This document shows positions 45,199-53,078 of a stretch of DNA of 64,000 nt, piece after piece. The stretch is from assembly GCF_016679925.1 (NCBI RefSeq), contig NZ_JAEQBW010000005.1, positions 124,001-188,000 on the forward strand. Reading direction: 5' to 3'. The notes below the pieces were generated by a model. The model saw nothing but the letters and a program-made list of their open reading frames with translations, was not told where the DNA came from and did not search any database. The stretch's first letter is position 1; each line of letters opens with the position of its first letter. This DNA is from Marivirga aurantiaca. GTDB lineage: Bacteria > Bacteroidota > Bacteroidia > Cytophagales > Cyclobacteriaceae. Position numbers and translations under genes: made by a program.

Positions 45199-47373
45199 TT
45201 ATGAATTTAAATCCACCCCCTGATTTAATTCAGTAATTGCACGGCTATAAAAATTATCTTTTCCCAATAAATCTTTAGGAGAACCTTCTGCTGTAATTTT
45301 TCCTTTTTCCAGGATATAAATATAGTCTGAAAAAGAAGCCACTTTCATTCTATGGCTTACTATCATAATGGCCTTTTCTGATTTTAATTTATCCAATAAA
45401 TTCAAGATAAATTGCTCGGTATTCCTATCCATTGCAGAAGTTCCTTCATCAATTAACAGCACTTCAGGATTACGATAAAGAGCCCTTGCCAGACCTACTA
45501 GTTGTTTCTGCCCTCCGGAAATGTTAGAGCCTTCTTCACCAAGTAATGTCATGTAGCCCTGAGGGAATTTGTTAAAGAATTGATCGAACCCATTGGCTTT
45601 GCACCATGGGAGAACTTCCTCCAATTTTTTCGGATCGTCAGTTAAAGCAATATTAAAAAGTAAATAATTATTGAAGATTTTAATATCCTGAGGCACCACG
45701 CCAATATTTTTCCTGTATTCACTTAAATTTAGATCCTGTATAGATTGTGTATTAATTTTTACCTCTCCTTCTGAAGGTGTATAAAATCTTTGCATGATTT
45801 GCAAAATGGTACTTTTGCCTGCCCCGCTTTCTCCCAATAAGGTGACAATTTTGCTTTTTTTTATTTGAAGGTTAATTTGTTTCAGCAAGTTTAAAGAGCC
45901 TGGGTAATGAAAACTCACTTTGTCAAAAGCTAAAGTTTCAATAGAATCAGCATTCAATTTAGTGCCTTCTACCTCTTCCGTTTTTATTCCTGTAAATTCT
46001 TCCATCCTGTTAAAAGCTACTTTGGCTTCCTGGAATTGAATATTAAAAAGGGCTATTCGGGTAAGAGAGGGACCAATAGAACCTGAAAGAGACAATAAGG
46101 CCACCAAAGAGCCTAATAAAAGATTCCCCTGCAATACTAAAAAAGAGGCTATTGAAATTACAGCTATTATTAATAAAATGCCCGCTAACTCAGTCAATAA
46201 TCCGAACTTTACCTGAATTTTACCCAATTTAAAAACCTGTTCCTGAAAGGTTTTATATAAAAATGTTGTCGTTCTGTGGAAAAGATTGATAGTTCCAGTG
46301 CTCTTTACTTCGGAAATCCCCGTTATCACATCAATATAATTGCCTTCATTTAATGCATAAGCACTCATTACATCCTTTTGTGCATTAACGATTGGCTTGT
46401 TCAAACGCCATAAAATAAGAGCATAAATAGGGATGAAAATAGAAACCACTATACCTACCTGCCATGAATAAACAAACACGCCAATTAAGGAAATGATTAT
46501 TACCAAAAACTCAATAAGCAAGTTTCCAATTAGGTTGCTGATAGAAGTTTGGATGCGTCTTGTATCATTCATCCTGGCAACCATATCACCAGTTTTTTTT
46601 GAATCGAAAAAAGGTTTAGGAATGCGTAAGAGAGATTCAAAAAATGAACTGATCATCCGGTTATTAAAATCCTTGCTTTGTGTAATCAGGAAAGTTGACC
46701 TTACATAACTTAAACCCATCTTAATTAACAGTATACAGCCAAAGAGTACCAATCCTATAATTAGCTTATCAATTTCTTTTGTGGGTAAAATAACATCTAT
46801 CAGTTTTTGACTGAAGATGGCAGTCGCTAAGGAAAAAATGGCAATGATGATGCCTAAAAACAATGCGGCCAATAAAATATTTAAATCTTCTTTTACCCAG
46901 CTAAGAAGATTCTCATATCTTCTACTCTTTGCATTTTCCTTTGCAAAGCCTGCGTTAGGAGTTAATTTCAACAATGTTTTTGATTGCCAAACGCCTGCCA
47001 GTTTTTCTTTGCTCCATAATTCCACTCCCCTGCCAGGATCACTCATCATTAATTTGTCTCCCTGGAACCCATAGAAGATCACATAATGCTGCATCCTGTT
47101 TTCAAGCACCACATGCAAAATGGCTGGCTCATCTAATTCTTTCAGATTTTCTATATTCTCTGCTTCAAGTCCTTCTACCTCAAAACCTAAATCTTTTGCT
47201 CCCTGGAATAAGCCTAATAATTTAGTGCCTGTTTGGGTTGTTCCGGTAATTCTTCTTAGCTCGTCCAGTGAATGTTCCCCGCCATGGTATTTAATAATGG
47301 AAGCCAGGCAAGCCGGTCCACAATCCGACTGGCCATGTTGTTGAATGAAATACTTTTTGAATTCTTTGATCAT
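45199..47373 (-). CDS. Peptide-processing ABC exporter with C39 peptidase domain (PCAT)
   Basis: 724 residues in three parts. The C39 peptidase (about 5-140) has the oxyanion Q12, nucleophile C18 (QSDCGPACL), H96 (MQHYVIF) and D112 (MSDPGRG); all are present, so it should cut double-glycine leaders. A six-helix transmembrane domain (about 165-445) follows, then an ATPase with Walker A GESGAGKST, signature NISGGQKQL and Walker B VLLIDEGTSAMD. It is the last gene of a minus-strand cassette that begins with a GG-leader peptide gene at 49452-49619, its likely substrate. No HlyD-type adaptor gene is adjacent. Confidence 0.95.
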   Translation of the reverse strand: MIKEFKKYFIQQHGQSDCGPACLASIIKYHGGEHSLDELRRITGTTQTGTKLLGLFQGAKDLGFEVEGLEAENIENLKELDEPAILHVVLENRMQHYVIFYGFQGDKLMMSDPGRGVELWSKEKLAGVWQSKTLLKLTPNAGFAKENAKSRRYENLLSWVKEDLNILLAALFLGIIIAIFSLATAIFSQKLIDVILPTKEIDKLIIGLVLFGCILLIKMGLSYVRSTFLITQSKDFNNRMISSFFESLLRIPKPFFDSKKTGDMVARMNDTRRIQTSISNLIGNLLIEFLVIIISLIGVFVYSWQVGIVVSIFIPIYALILWRLNKPIVNAQKDVMSAYALNEGNYIDVITGISEVKSTGTINLFHRTTTFLYKTFQEQVFKLGKIQVKFGLLTELAGILLIIAVISIASFLVLQGNLLLGSLVALLSLSGSIGPSLTRIALFNIQFQEAKVAFNRMEEFTGIKTEEVEGTKLNADSIETLAFDKVSFHYPGSLNLLKQINLQIKKSKIVTLLGESGAGKSTILQIMQRFYTPSEGEVKINTQSIQDLNLSEYRKNIGVVPQDIKIFNNYLLFNIALTDDPKKLEEVLPWCKANGFDQFFNKFPQGYMTLLGEEGSNISGGQKQLVGLARALYRNPEVLLIDEGTSAMDRNTEQFILNLLDKLKSEKAIMIVSHRMKVASFSDYIYILEKGKITAEGSPKDLLGKDNFYSRAITELNQGVDLNS

Positions 47374-47447
47374 GTAAGAAAAGGGTTGATCTAATTAAAT
47401 AACATCGTCAAAGTTTAAAAATTTGGAAAAGTTAAAGTGAAGGACAA

Positions 47448-47927
47448 TCACCTTAAAACTTGTAAAATAGCTTCTATTTTTACTTCCCCTTTAAAATGCT
47501 TTTCCAATTCACCATTTTTATAGATAAAAGTTTGAGGCACACCTCCCATAATGGTTGAAGTGAGTAAATCGGGATGAGCCTCTACATAATAAGCTGATAA
47601 ATTATGCTCATTTAAGAATCTAATGGCTTCTGATTTAGGTTCAAAGGAAGCCAGCATTAATTGATAGTCTTCAAACTTTTCAATGTTCTTTTGGATCTCC
47701 TTCATTTCCCACTGACAGAAATGGCAATCACTATTAAAATAAATAAAAATTGTGGATTGGCCGGTATTGATGTTCTCCAGCTTCAATTTTGTAGCAAACG
47801 AGCTAAGGCGTTGGACAATTTTTTCTGATTCAGCTTTTTGATCTAGTTTTTTTATACTGGAATAGCCCATCCATGACAAGAGTCCTATAATCAGTACTCC
47901 GAATACGATTAATAATTTCTTTTTCAT
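47448..47927 (-). CDS. Membrane-anchored thioredoxin-like protein in the peptide-export cassette
   Basis: 159 residues. An N-terminal helix (about 5-22) anchors a periplasmic thioredoxin fold. The active site is C68-H-F-C71 (SDCHFCQWE) and the cis-proline loop is GGVPQTF. A histidine-containing CxxC with an export signal suggests a disulfide-forming or exchange role. The precursor core has exactly two cysteines, so this protein may make or check that disulfide. It lies 3 bases after the membrane-protein gene and before the exporter. Confidence 0.8.
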   Translation of the reverse strand: MKKKLLIVFGVLIIGLLSWMGYSSIKKLDQKAESEKIVQRLSSFATKLKLENINTGQSTIFIYFNSDCHFCQWEMKEIQKNIEKFEDYQLMLASFEPKSEAIRFLNEHNLSAYYVEAHPDLLTSTIMGGVPQTFIYKNGELEKHFKGEVKIEAILQVLR

Positions 47928-47930
47928 TAG

Positions 47931-48569
47931 CTATCCTCCTAAGTTAATTGATAAGAAAGTAATGAAAAGTATCCAAACAATGAGAGCCGAACCATACACA
48001 GGTAGTGTGAAACTCAATGCGGAATCATAATCCATCTTCAGTATTTTCTTGATGCCCAATGCCAAAATCAATAAATAAAGTGCCTCAAAAAGATTGAGGG
48101 ATTTTAAAGGAAAAATTAGCCATGATTCTATTGTAGTGGCTTCAAATAAGCTAAGAAGTGAAAGCGGGGCAAAATATTGAATATCATTAAAAGAATAATT
48201 GGTGTCAAATATACCAAACCAAATGATTAATAGTAGAGAAGGCAAAAGCCAAACAAATTCTGCTCCAATAATTACTTTGAAAATCGATTTAAAAGTGACT
48301 TTGTATCCAAAAAGGATAGTTCCGCATAAAATCCAAAAGCTGATAAGTGAAAATTTTATCAAATAGATTATAGGAAGAAATAAGTAATTTAACCAAGCCC
48401 ACTCTTTTCTCGTCTCAATCATTCTCAAAATTCGTTCGTAACCCATTTGCTCTTGAAAATATTCAATAATCAGATTTTCTTTAATTATGTGATTTTGGAG
48501 AATATAACTGAGGAGACTGGCTGCGAGAACTAGAAATATATAGAGATATAATTTATTAGTATTAAACAT
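47931..48569 (-). CDS. Polytopic membrane protein of the peptide-export cassette, unknown function
   Basis: 212 residues with about five or six membrane helices (Yip1-like hydrophobic profile: about 8-25, 58-85, 100-120, 132-155, 160-175, 190-210). No catalytic motif is visible. It is translationally close to the thioredoxin-like gene (3 bases). Polytopic membrane proteins beside a bacteriocin-type exporter are often immunity factors or accessory transport proteins, so it is a candidate for either. No family recognised with confidence. Confidence 0.65.
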   Translation of the reverse strand: MFNTNKLYLYIFLVLAASLLSYILQNHIIKENLIIEYFQEQMGYERILRMIETRKEWAWLNYLFLPIIYLIKFSLISFWILCGTILFGYKVTFKSIFKVIIGAEFVWLLPSLLLIIWFGIFDTNYSFNDIQYFAPLSLLSLFEATTIESWLIFPLKSLNLFEALYLLILALGIKKILKMDYDSALSFTLPVYGSALIVWILFITFLSINLGG

Positions 48570-48696
48570 TTTTTATTAGTTCTTCTTAAGAATAAGCTTA
48601 AGATGCCTTCATTATCTTTAATTACCGGAGATAAAACAAAAAAAATTAAAAAATAGAAACTAAGACAAATAAGACAAAAAGAAAGGACTTCTTCAC

Positions 48697-49389
48697 CTAG
48701 TTATTGTAACTTTTAGATGCCTTTTTTATAAAACTGATAGAAATATCACTTATTTGATTTGTCAAATAACCAGAGGTTAAAACTATGTTTTTAGGATATT
48801 TAATAGATGGGTACCCGTCCACTTTTTTATAGTTTTTGAATTCTATTTTAGAATCCATCATATCTGCTGTAAAATAGTCAGTTTGCATAGATGTCATATT
48901 AAATTCTGAATTAAAAATGTACTTTACAGAAGTATTATTATATATGCATTCGCAGCTTGTAATTAATTCATTTTGTCTTATTTGGCAGCTATCATTCAAC
49001 TCCACGAGAAATAATTTTTCAAGAAGAAAATTTTCATTTTCAAAGGTAATTGGTATATCATCCTGCCTCACTAGCTGGCCGTTAAATCCAGTTTCATATA
49101 TATTATTTTGAAATTTTTCATTCAATATAACACCGCTACTATACGTGATTTGCCTTAAATAAGAACTGTCGCTTATATTATAAATAATCGTGTCCTGATA
49201 TATTTTTTCTTGAAAATCGTTAGTTACAACATGATTATTAGATGCATATACAATTTTTGTTATATTATTGATAGAGATAAATTCTTTTAACTTTTTATTT
49301 CTAATTTCAATATTTAAAGAGTCTTGACTTTTTGACATGAGTGGAATGAAGAATATTAGAAGGGTAATTAACAAAGTTGTTTTTTTCAT
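48697..49389 (-). CDS. Secreted protein of the peptide-export cassette, unknown function
   Basis: 230 residues from the ATG at 49389. The frame extends to an ATG at 49410, but that lies in a hairpin and the shorter start begins a good signal peptide (MKKTTLLITLLIFFIPLMSKSQ). The mature part is beta-rich, with NNITKIVYASNNHVV, repeated YSSGVILNE and IYETGFNGQL strands, and contains three cysteines. A lipoprotein-sorting or GLPGLI-like fold is possible but not shown. It could protect the producer, carry the peptide across the periplasm or be unrelated. Confidence 0.65.
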   Translation of the reverse strand: MKKTTLLITLLIFFIPLMSKSQDSLNIEIRNKKLKEFISINNITKIVYASNNHVVTNDFQEKIYQDTIIYNISDSSYLRQITYSSGVILNEKFQNNIYETGFNGQLVRQDDIPITFENENFLLEKLFLVELNDSCQIRQNELITSCECIYNNTSVKYIFNSEFNMTSMQTDYFTADMMDSKIEFKNYKKVDGYPSIKYPKNIVLTSGYLTNQISDISISFIKKASKSYNN

Positions 49390-49402
49390 TTTCCTGGATT
49401 TG

Positions 49403-49435
49403 AAAAACATGGGAATTCAAACAATTCCCGTGTTT
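49403..49435 (-). terminator. Hairpin with T run just after the GG-leader peptide gene
   Basis: Reading the minus strand, AAACACGGGAATT (49435-49423) pairs with AATTCCCATGTTT (49417-49405) with one C-A mismatch, 5-base loop, followed by T5. It begins 17 bases after the precursor stop. It should end most precursor transcripts and let a fraction read through into the cassette genes. Confidence 0.7.
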
Positions 49436-49451
49436 AATTAAGACTAAATTG

Positions 49452-49619
49452 TTATGATACACACCCCGCACTTACATATGCTCCCACATATGTTTCTCTA
49501 CTAATAGAGTCACTAGCTGTCATAGCTAGTCCCCATAAGATATTGCAGGTAGTGAGGCCAGGATCCATTACCAATCCCCCATTAATTTGTTCTAAAGTTT
49601 CTAAATTAACTTTTTTCAT
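49452..49619 (-). CDS. Double-glycine leader peptide precursor (bacteriocin- or pheromone-like)
   Basis: 55 residues from the ATG at 49617-49619 to TAA at 49452-49454. The leader MKKVNLETLEQINGG ends in Gly-Gly at residues 14-15, with the hydrophobic positions (L6, L9, I12) that C39 peptidases recognise. The predicted mature peptide is 40 residues, starting LVMDPGLTTCNILWGLAM. It has two cysteines (C25 and C53) that could form one disulfide, a glycine-rich aromatic segment (TYVGAYVSAG) and near-neutral charge. The exporter with C39 domain is four genes downstream. It resembles class II bacteriocins or bacteroidetocins in form, but I cannot confirm homology. A thiopeptide or lanthipeptide is less likely because no modifying enzyme is nearby. 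Confidence 0.85.
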   Translation of the reverse strand: MKKVNLETLEQINGGLVMDPGLTTCNILWGLAMTASDSISRETYVGAYVSAGCVS

Positions 49620-49733
49620 AATTTTAATTTTTAATTGTTAAACATCCCGCAATAACCATAAAAAAACCAGGTAAATTATTCATATTTGCATAACCTTATT
49701 CATATACAAATAAAAACCAAAACCCGAAGCCTT

Positions 49734-50078
49734 GTGTCAATAGGAGATAACATCAGGAAAATTAGAACAATACGAGGATATAGCCAACAATTTTTAGCAG
49801 ATTCAATTGGAATCAGCCAGAGTAAATTGAATAGAATTGAGAATGGAAAATCAGACTTATCAGTAGATCATCTCATGCAAATATGTGAGGTGCTAGAGTC
49901 TGGTTTCAATGAAATATTACAAACGAGCAACAATTTTAAAAAGTCCTTCCCAAAAAGCGAAATAAAGAAACCTGAATTAATATATGAAGAACATATCCGG
50001 CCACTTAAAGAAGAAATGAGAGCTTTGAGAAATCAGGTTTCAGAAATTTCTTGTCTGCTAAAAAAGCAGAAAACTTGA
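49734..50078 (+). CDS. XRE-family HTH regulator, divergent to the peptide cassette
   Basis: 114 residues from the GTG at 49734; the open frame reaches a TTG at 49686. The GTG start gives MSIGDNIRKIRTIRGYSQQFLADSIGISQSKLNRIENGKSDLS, the complete helix-turn-helix of the Cro/CI type at the N-terminus. The C-terminal half is a short coiled coil (EEHIRPLKEEMRALRNQVSEI), suited to dimerisation. Sitting head-to-head with the precursor gene (114 bases between starts), it is a candidate controller of the cassette. Confidence 0.8.
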   Translation: MSIGDNIRKIRTIRGYSQQFLADSIGISQSKLNRIENGKSDLSVDHLMQICEVLESGFNEILQTSNNFKKSFPKSEIKKPELIYEEHIRPLKEEMRALRNQVSEISCLLKKQKT

Positions 50079-50097
50079 GTAAGGAAATAGAAGTACT

Positions 50098-50790
50098 CTA
50101 TTTATTCACTTCAATAAATTTATTTACATCCTGAGATTTCCCCAATAGAATCATGATATCAGTTTCTTTCAAAAAAGTATCGGCTCTGGGCACTCCAATA
50201 ATATGTTCTACTTTTTGGATTTCATCTCCTTTTTTTTCCTCAAAAAAACGCTTTACTGTTATTAAGTTAAGATTGTATTTCTCACGAAGGCCAATTTCGC
50301 TAATGGTTTGATCAACCACACGTGAGGGGGTATTAATTTCTACTATTTCATAATCATCCGGCAAAGGAAGGAAAGATCGCATATTTGGGTGAAGCAACAT
50401 TTCAGCTACTGTTTTACCTACAGTTTCCTCCGGAGAAAGAATCTCTTCTATACCCATTTTCTCAAGAATCATTCGTTGTTGGGAATTGGCTGCTCTTGCG
50501 ATTATTCTTTTCACTTCCAGTTCCAGTAAAAGCACAGTGGTCAGAAGTAAACCTTCAAAATTTTCACCAATGGCTACCACAACAGCATCCATGTCCTGAA
50601 TATTCTGGGCCTTGAGTGCTTTTACATCTGTTGAATCAAGTGCAACTGCATACGCCACTTCATCTTTCATTGACTCTACCTTATCCAGGTCAATATCAAT
50701 GGCTAATACCTCCGCACCACGGTCAGCCAAAGTTCTGGCTATTGACTCTCCAAATTGTCCAAGTCCTATTACTGCAAATCGGTTGGTCAT
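50098..50790 (-). CDS. trkA: Potassium uptake regulator TrkA/KtrA-type (RCK protein)
   Basis: 230 residues: an RCK_N Rossmann domain with VIGLGQFGESIARTLADRG (about 6-24) and acidic end of beta-2 (LAIDID), followed by a C-terminal RCK_C domain (about 145-225). The protein gates a TrkH/KtrB-type potassium channel by binding NAD or ATP; the channel gene is not in the window. It overlaps udk by 4 bases (ATGA). Confidence 0.93.
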   Translation of the reverse strand: MTNRFAVIGLGQFGESIARTLADRGAEVLAIDIDLDKVESMKDEVAYAVALDSTDVKALKAQNIQDMDAVVVAIGENFEGLLLTTVLLLELEVKRIIARAANSQQRMILEKMGIEEILSPEETVGKTVAEMLLHPNMRSFLPLPDDYEIVEINTPSRVVDQTISEIGLREKYNLNLITVKRFFEEKKGDEIQKVEHIIGVPRADTFLKETDIMILLGKSQDVNKFIEVNK

Positions 50791-51404
50791 ACGCTTTTAC
50801 TTTTTAAATAAGATACTAAAACTTCCAGTCCTTTATCAAATTTACTATTATTCGGAATGATTATATCAGCATCGTACTTAAAAGGTTCTATATATTTTTC
50901 GTAAGTAGGTGCTACATGCTTTTCATACCTATACAGCACATCATCCAAATCGTAACCTCTTTCGGTATTATCCCTAACAATCCTGCGTTTTAATTTTACA
51001 TAATCCTTTGCATCTATAAAAACTTTTAGATCCAACAGTTTGGCTAATTCCGGAAAATAAAACACAAACAAGCCTTCAACCACGATTATCCTGGAGGGAT
51101 TAAAATGAAGAATCTCAGGAATGACATTGGGATTATTGAAGGTATATTCCTTACGGCTTACCGGGTTTCCCTCCTTTAAGGATTTGATATCCCTGGCATA
51201 TTCATCAAACTCTATGGATTGTGGAGTGTCGAAATTCTCGATACCATTTTCATCTTTAGGCTGTAGATGCCTGTCGCGATAATAATTGTCCTGGGATACT
51301 AAGCAGACTTCATCACTTTTAAAATGACTTAGCAAACTTTTCAGAAACATAGTTTTTCCTGAAGCACTACCTCCGGTGATGCCAACAATGAAAGGATTGT
51401 TCAT
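50787..51404 (-). CDS. udk: Uridine kinase
   Basis: 205 residues. P-loop GITGGSASGKTMF (about 8-20), then the conserved SQDNYYRD and FDTPQSIEFDEY typical of uridine/cytidine kinases. It phosphorylates uridine and cytidine for pyrimidine salvage. Length agrees with the family. Member of the run from nrnA to trkA, 26 bases after rdgB. Confidence 0.95.
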   Translation of the reverse strand: MNNPFIVGITGGSASGKTMFLKSLLSHFKSDEVCLVSQDNYYRDRHLQPKDENGIENFDTPQSIEFDEYARDIKSLKEGNPVSRKEYTFNNPNVIPEILHFNPSRIIVVEGLFVFYFPELAKLLDLKVFIDAKDYVKLKRRIVRDNTERGYDLDDVLYRYEKHVAPTYEKYIEPFKYDADIIIPNNSKFDKGLEVLVSYLKSKSV

Positions 51405-51430
51405 GAATGCAAAACTACTCTTTAATCTGC

Positions 51431-52015
51431 TTATAGAAAATTAGTTTTCAAAAAATTAACAAAACTTCTTACAGCTTTTCCTCGATGGGATATTTCGTTT
51501 TTTTCTACCAGGAACATTTGGGCAAAAGAATTTTCATGTCCGTCAGGGATAAAAATGGGATCATATCCAAAACCTTTTTCACCGGAAATCTCAAAAGCAA
51601 TTTTCCCTTTGGCTACTCCCTCAAAATAAAACTTCTTATGATTGATAATAGCACAAATCACAGTTCTGAACTGAGCTGATCTATCTGTAGCACCTTTCAG
51701 GTTTTCCAACAGCAGCTTTATATTATCAATGTCAGATCTTTGAGGGCCAGCATACCGGGCTGAATAAACACCGGGTTCTCCATTTAATGCATGTACTTCC
51801 AGACCGGTATCATCTGCAAAGCAATTGATTTTAAAATTTTTTGCAACATAGCTGGCCTTTTGGTCTGCATTGCCCTGAAGCGTATTCTGATCCTCAGCAA
51901 GGTCTTCGTTGCAGCCTATCTCATCTAGACTTAACAATTTGACTTTGCCCTCCAGCATAGCTTCTATCTCCTTTATCTTATTAGCGTTATTGGTGGCAAA
52001 ACAAATTTCCGTCAC
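51431..52015 (-). CDS. rdgB: dITP/XTP pyrophosphatase (RdgB/HAM1)
   Basis: 194 residues. The family start TEICFATNNANKIKEIEAML and the FADDTGLEVHALNGEPGVYSARYAG block are strong signatures, together with EKGFGYDPIFIPDG. It removes deaminated purine nucleotides from the pool. The start is a GTG at 52013-52015, one base before the stop of the upstream FKBP gene, which suggests translational coupling. Confidence 0.97.
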   Translation of the reverse strand: MTEICFATNNANKIKEIEAMLEGKVKLLSLDEIGCNEDLAEDQNTLQGNADQKASYVAKNFKINCFADDTGLEVHALNGEPGVYSARYAGPQRSDIDNIKLLLENLKGATDRSAQFRTVICAIINHKKFYFEGVAKGKIAFEISGEKGFGYDPIFIPDGHENSFAQMFLVEKNEISHRGKAVRSFVNFLKTNFL

Positions 52016-52016
52016 T

Positions 52017-52526
52017 TTAATATTGATTTAACCTGATACGAAATTCCAGATTAGCATTGGGTGGAATTACAACAGAACTATCCGATCTTACAACTCCCTC
52101 TTCACCATATGCTAATACTGATGGTATAAAAAGCCGATAATCAGCTCCCTTATTCATTAACTTGAGTCCAAATTTCCAACCTGTAATTATACCACCACTC
52201 ATCCTAAATTGAGCATCAGTACCTGAATCGAAAGTTTGATCTTCACCTAAAATTCTCCCTTCATAATCTACAAGTACACTACTGCAATAGGTTGGAGTAT
52301 TTCCTGTACCCGGTTCAACTATGCTATATCTTAGGCCAGATGGATCTATACTATAATCTATATCATTCTCTTGCAAATAATCATCAATAGCATCCACATC
52401 CTGGTTTAATTGCTGCTGATCAATCTCAGAAATATCCGGGCCTTCAGAACAATCTCTCTCCTCGGTACACGAAAAAAAAGTAATCATAAGAAAAGGGGCG
52501 ATCAAACAAAAAATAACTTTATTCAT
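52017..52526 (-). CDS. FKBP-type peptidyl-prolyl isomerase lipoprotein, divergent copy
   Basis: 169 residues. The lipobox is ITFFSC (signal about 1-20). The FKBP domain (about 75-169) is recognisable from VDYEGRIL, TFDSG, GWKFGLKLM and VIPPNANLEFRIRL, but several active-site positions are changed (YEGRILGEDQTF instead of YVGKLMDGTVF). Smallest and least conserved of three FKBPs in tandem; it may be a chaperone with low isomerase activity. Outer or inner membrane lipoprotein facing the periplasm. Confidence 0.85.
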   Translation of the reverse strand: MNKVIFCLIAPFLMITFFSCTEERDCSEGPDISEIDQQQLNQDVDAIDDYLQENDIDYSIDPSGLRYSIVEPGTGNTPTYCSSVLVDYEGRILGEDQTFDSGTDAQFRMSGGIITGWKFGLKLMNKGADYRLFIPSVLAYGEEGVVRSDSSVVIPPNANLEFRIRLNQY

Positions 52527-52540
52527 TCAACAATGTATGT

Positions 52541-53071
52541 TTAGAATTTAATATCTACTAGTTCAACTTCAAATAATAAAACAGTATTCGGAGGGATAGG
52601 GCCTTTTCCTTCCGGACCATAGGCTAATCCAGAGGGTATAATGAAAGTTGCCACGCTGCCTTCTTTTAATAAAGCCAGACCTATCTCCCAACCAAGTATG
52701 ACCTGACCAGCTCCCAATTGAAACTTGATGGGCTCATAAACGCGGGTCTCACTGAATATTCCTGCTTCTCTTGCAACAGAATCAACAGAGGTATCAAAAA
52801 CTCTTCCATCAAGGTATTTACCCACATAATTAACGGATAATTCCTGCCCTCTATTAGGTAAATCCCCATCCCCTTCATGATCAATGATGTAGAATAAATC
52901 GGAAAAATGTCTTTCTGCTTCAAGGTTATTGTCTTCTAAATAATTCTGGATGATTTGAATATCTTTGGCCAATTGTTCCTCGCTACATTGACCATATTCA
53001 TTTTCACAGTCTTTATTGCAGGAGCTAAAAATAGCTCCTGCACAAAGAATAAGTATTAAATTTCTAAACAT
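52541..53071 (-). CDS. FKBP-type peptidyl-prolyl isomerase lipoprotein
   Basis: 176 residues with lipobox FSSC (signal about 1-18). The C-terminal FKBP domain is complete: VNYVGKYLDGRVFDTS, QVILGWEIGLALLKEG, IIPSGLAYGPEGKGPIPPNTVLLFEVELVD. The Tyr, Phe-Asp, Trp and Tyr positions of the active site are present. Member of the tandem FKBP cluster between rdgB and the gldI-like gene, separated by 14 and 7 bases from its neighbours, so one operon. Confidence 0.92.
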   Translation of the reverse strand: MFRNLILILCAGAIFSSCNKDCENEYGQCSEEQLAKDIQIIQNYLEDNNLEAERHFSDLFYIIDHEGDGDLPNRGQELSVNYVGKYLDGRVFDTSVDSVAREAGIFSETRVYEPIKFQLGAGQVILGWEIGLALLKEGSVATFIIPSGLAYGPEGKGPIPPNTVLLFEVELVDIKF

Positions 53072-53078
53072 ATAGTGT

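Noticed and set aside
45199-49389. Lanthipeptide or other heavily modified peptide cluster
   Set aside because: No LanB/LanC/LanM, YcaO, radical SAM or cyclase genes are present around the precursor; only exporter, thioredoxin-like and unknown proteins.
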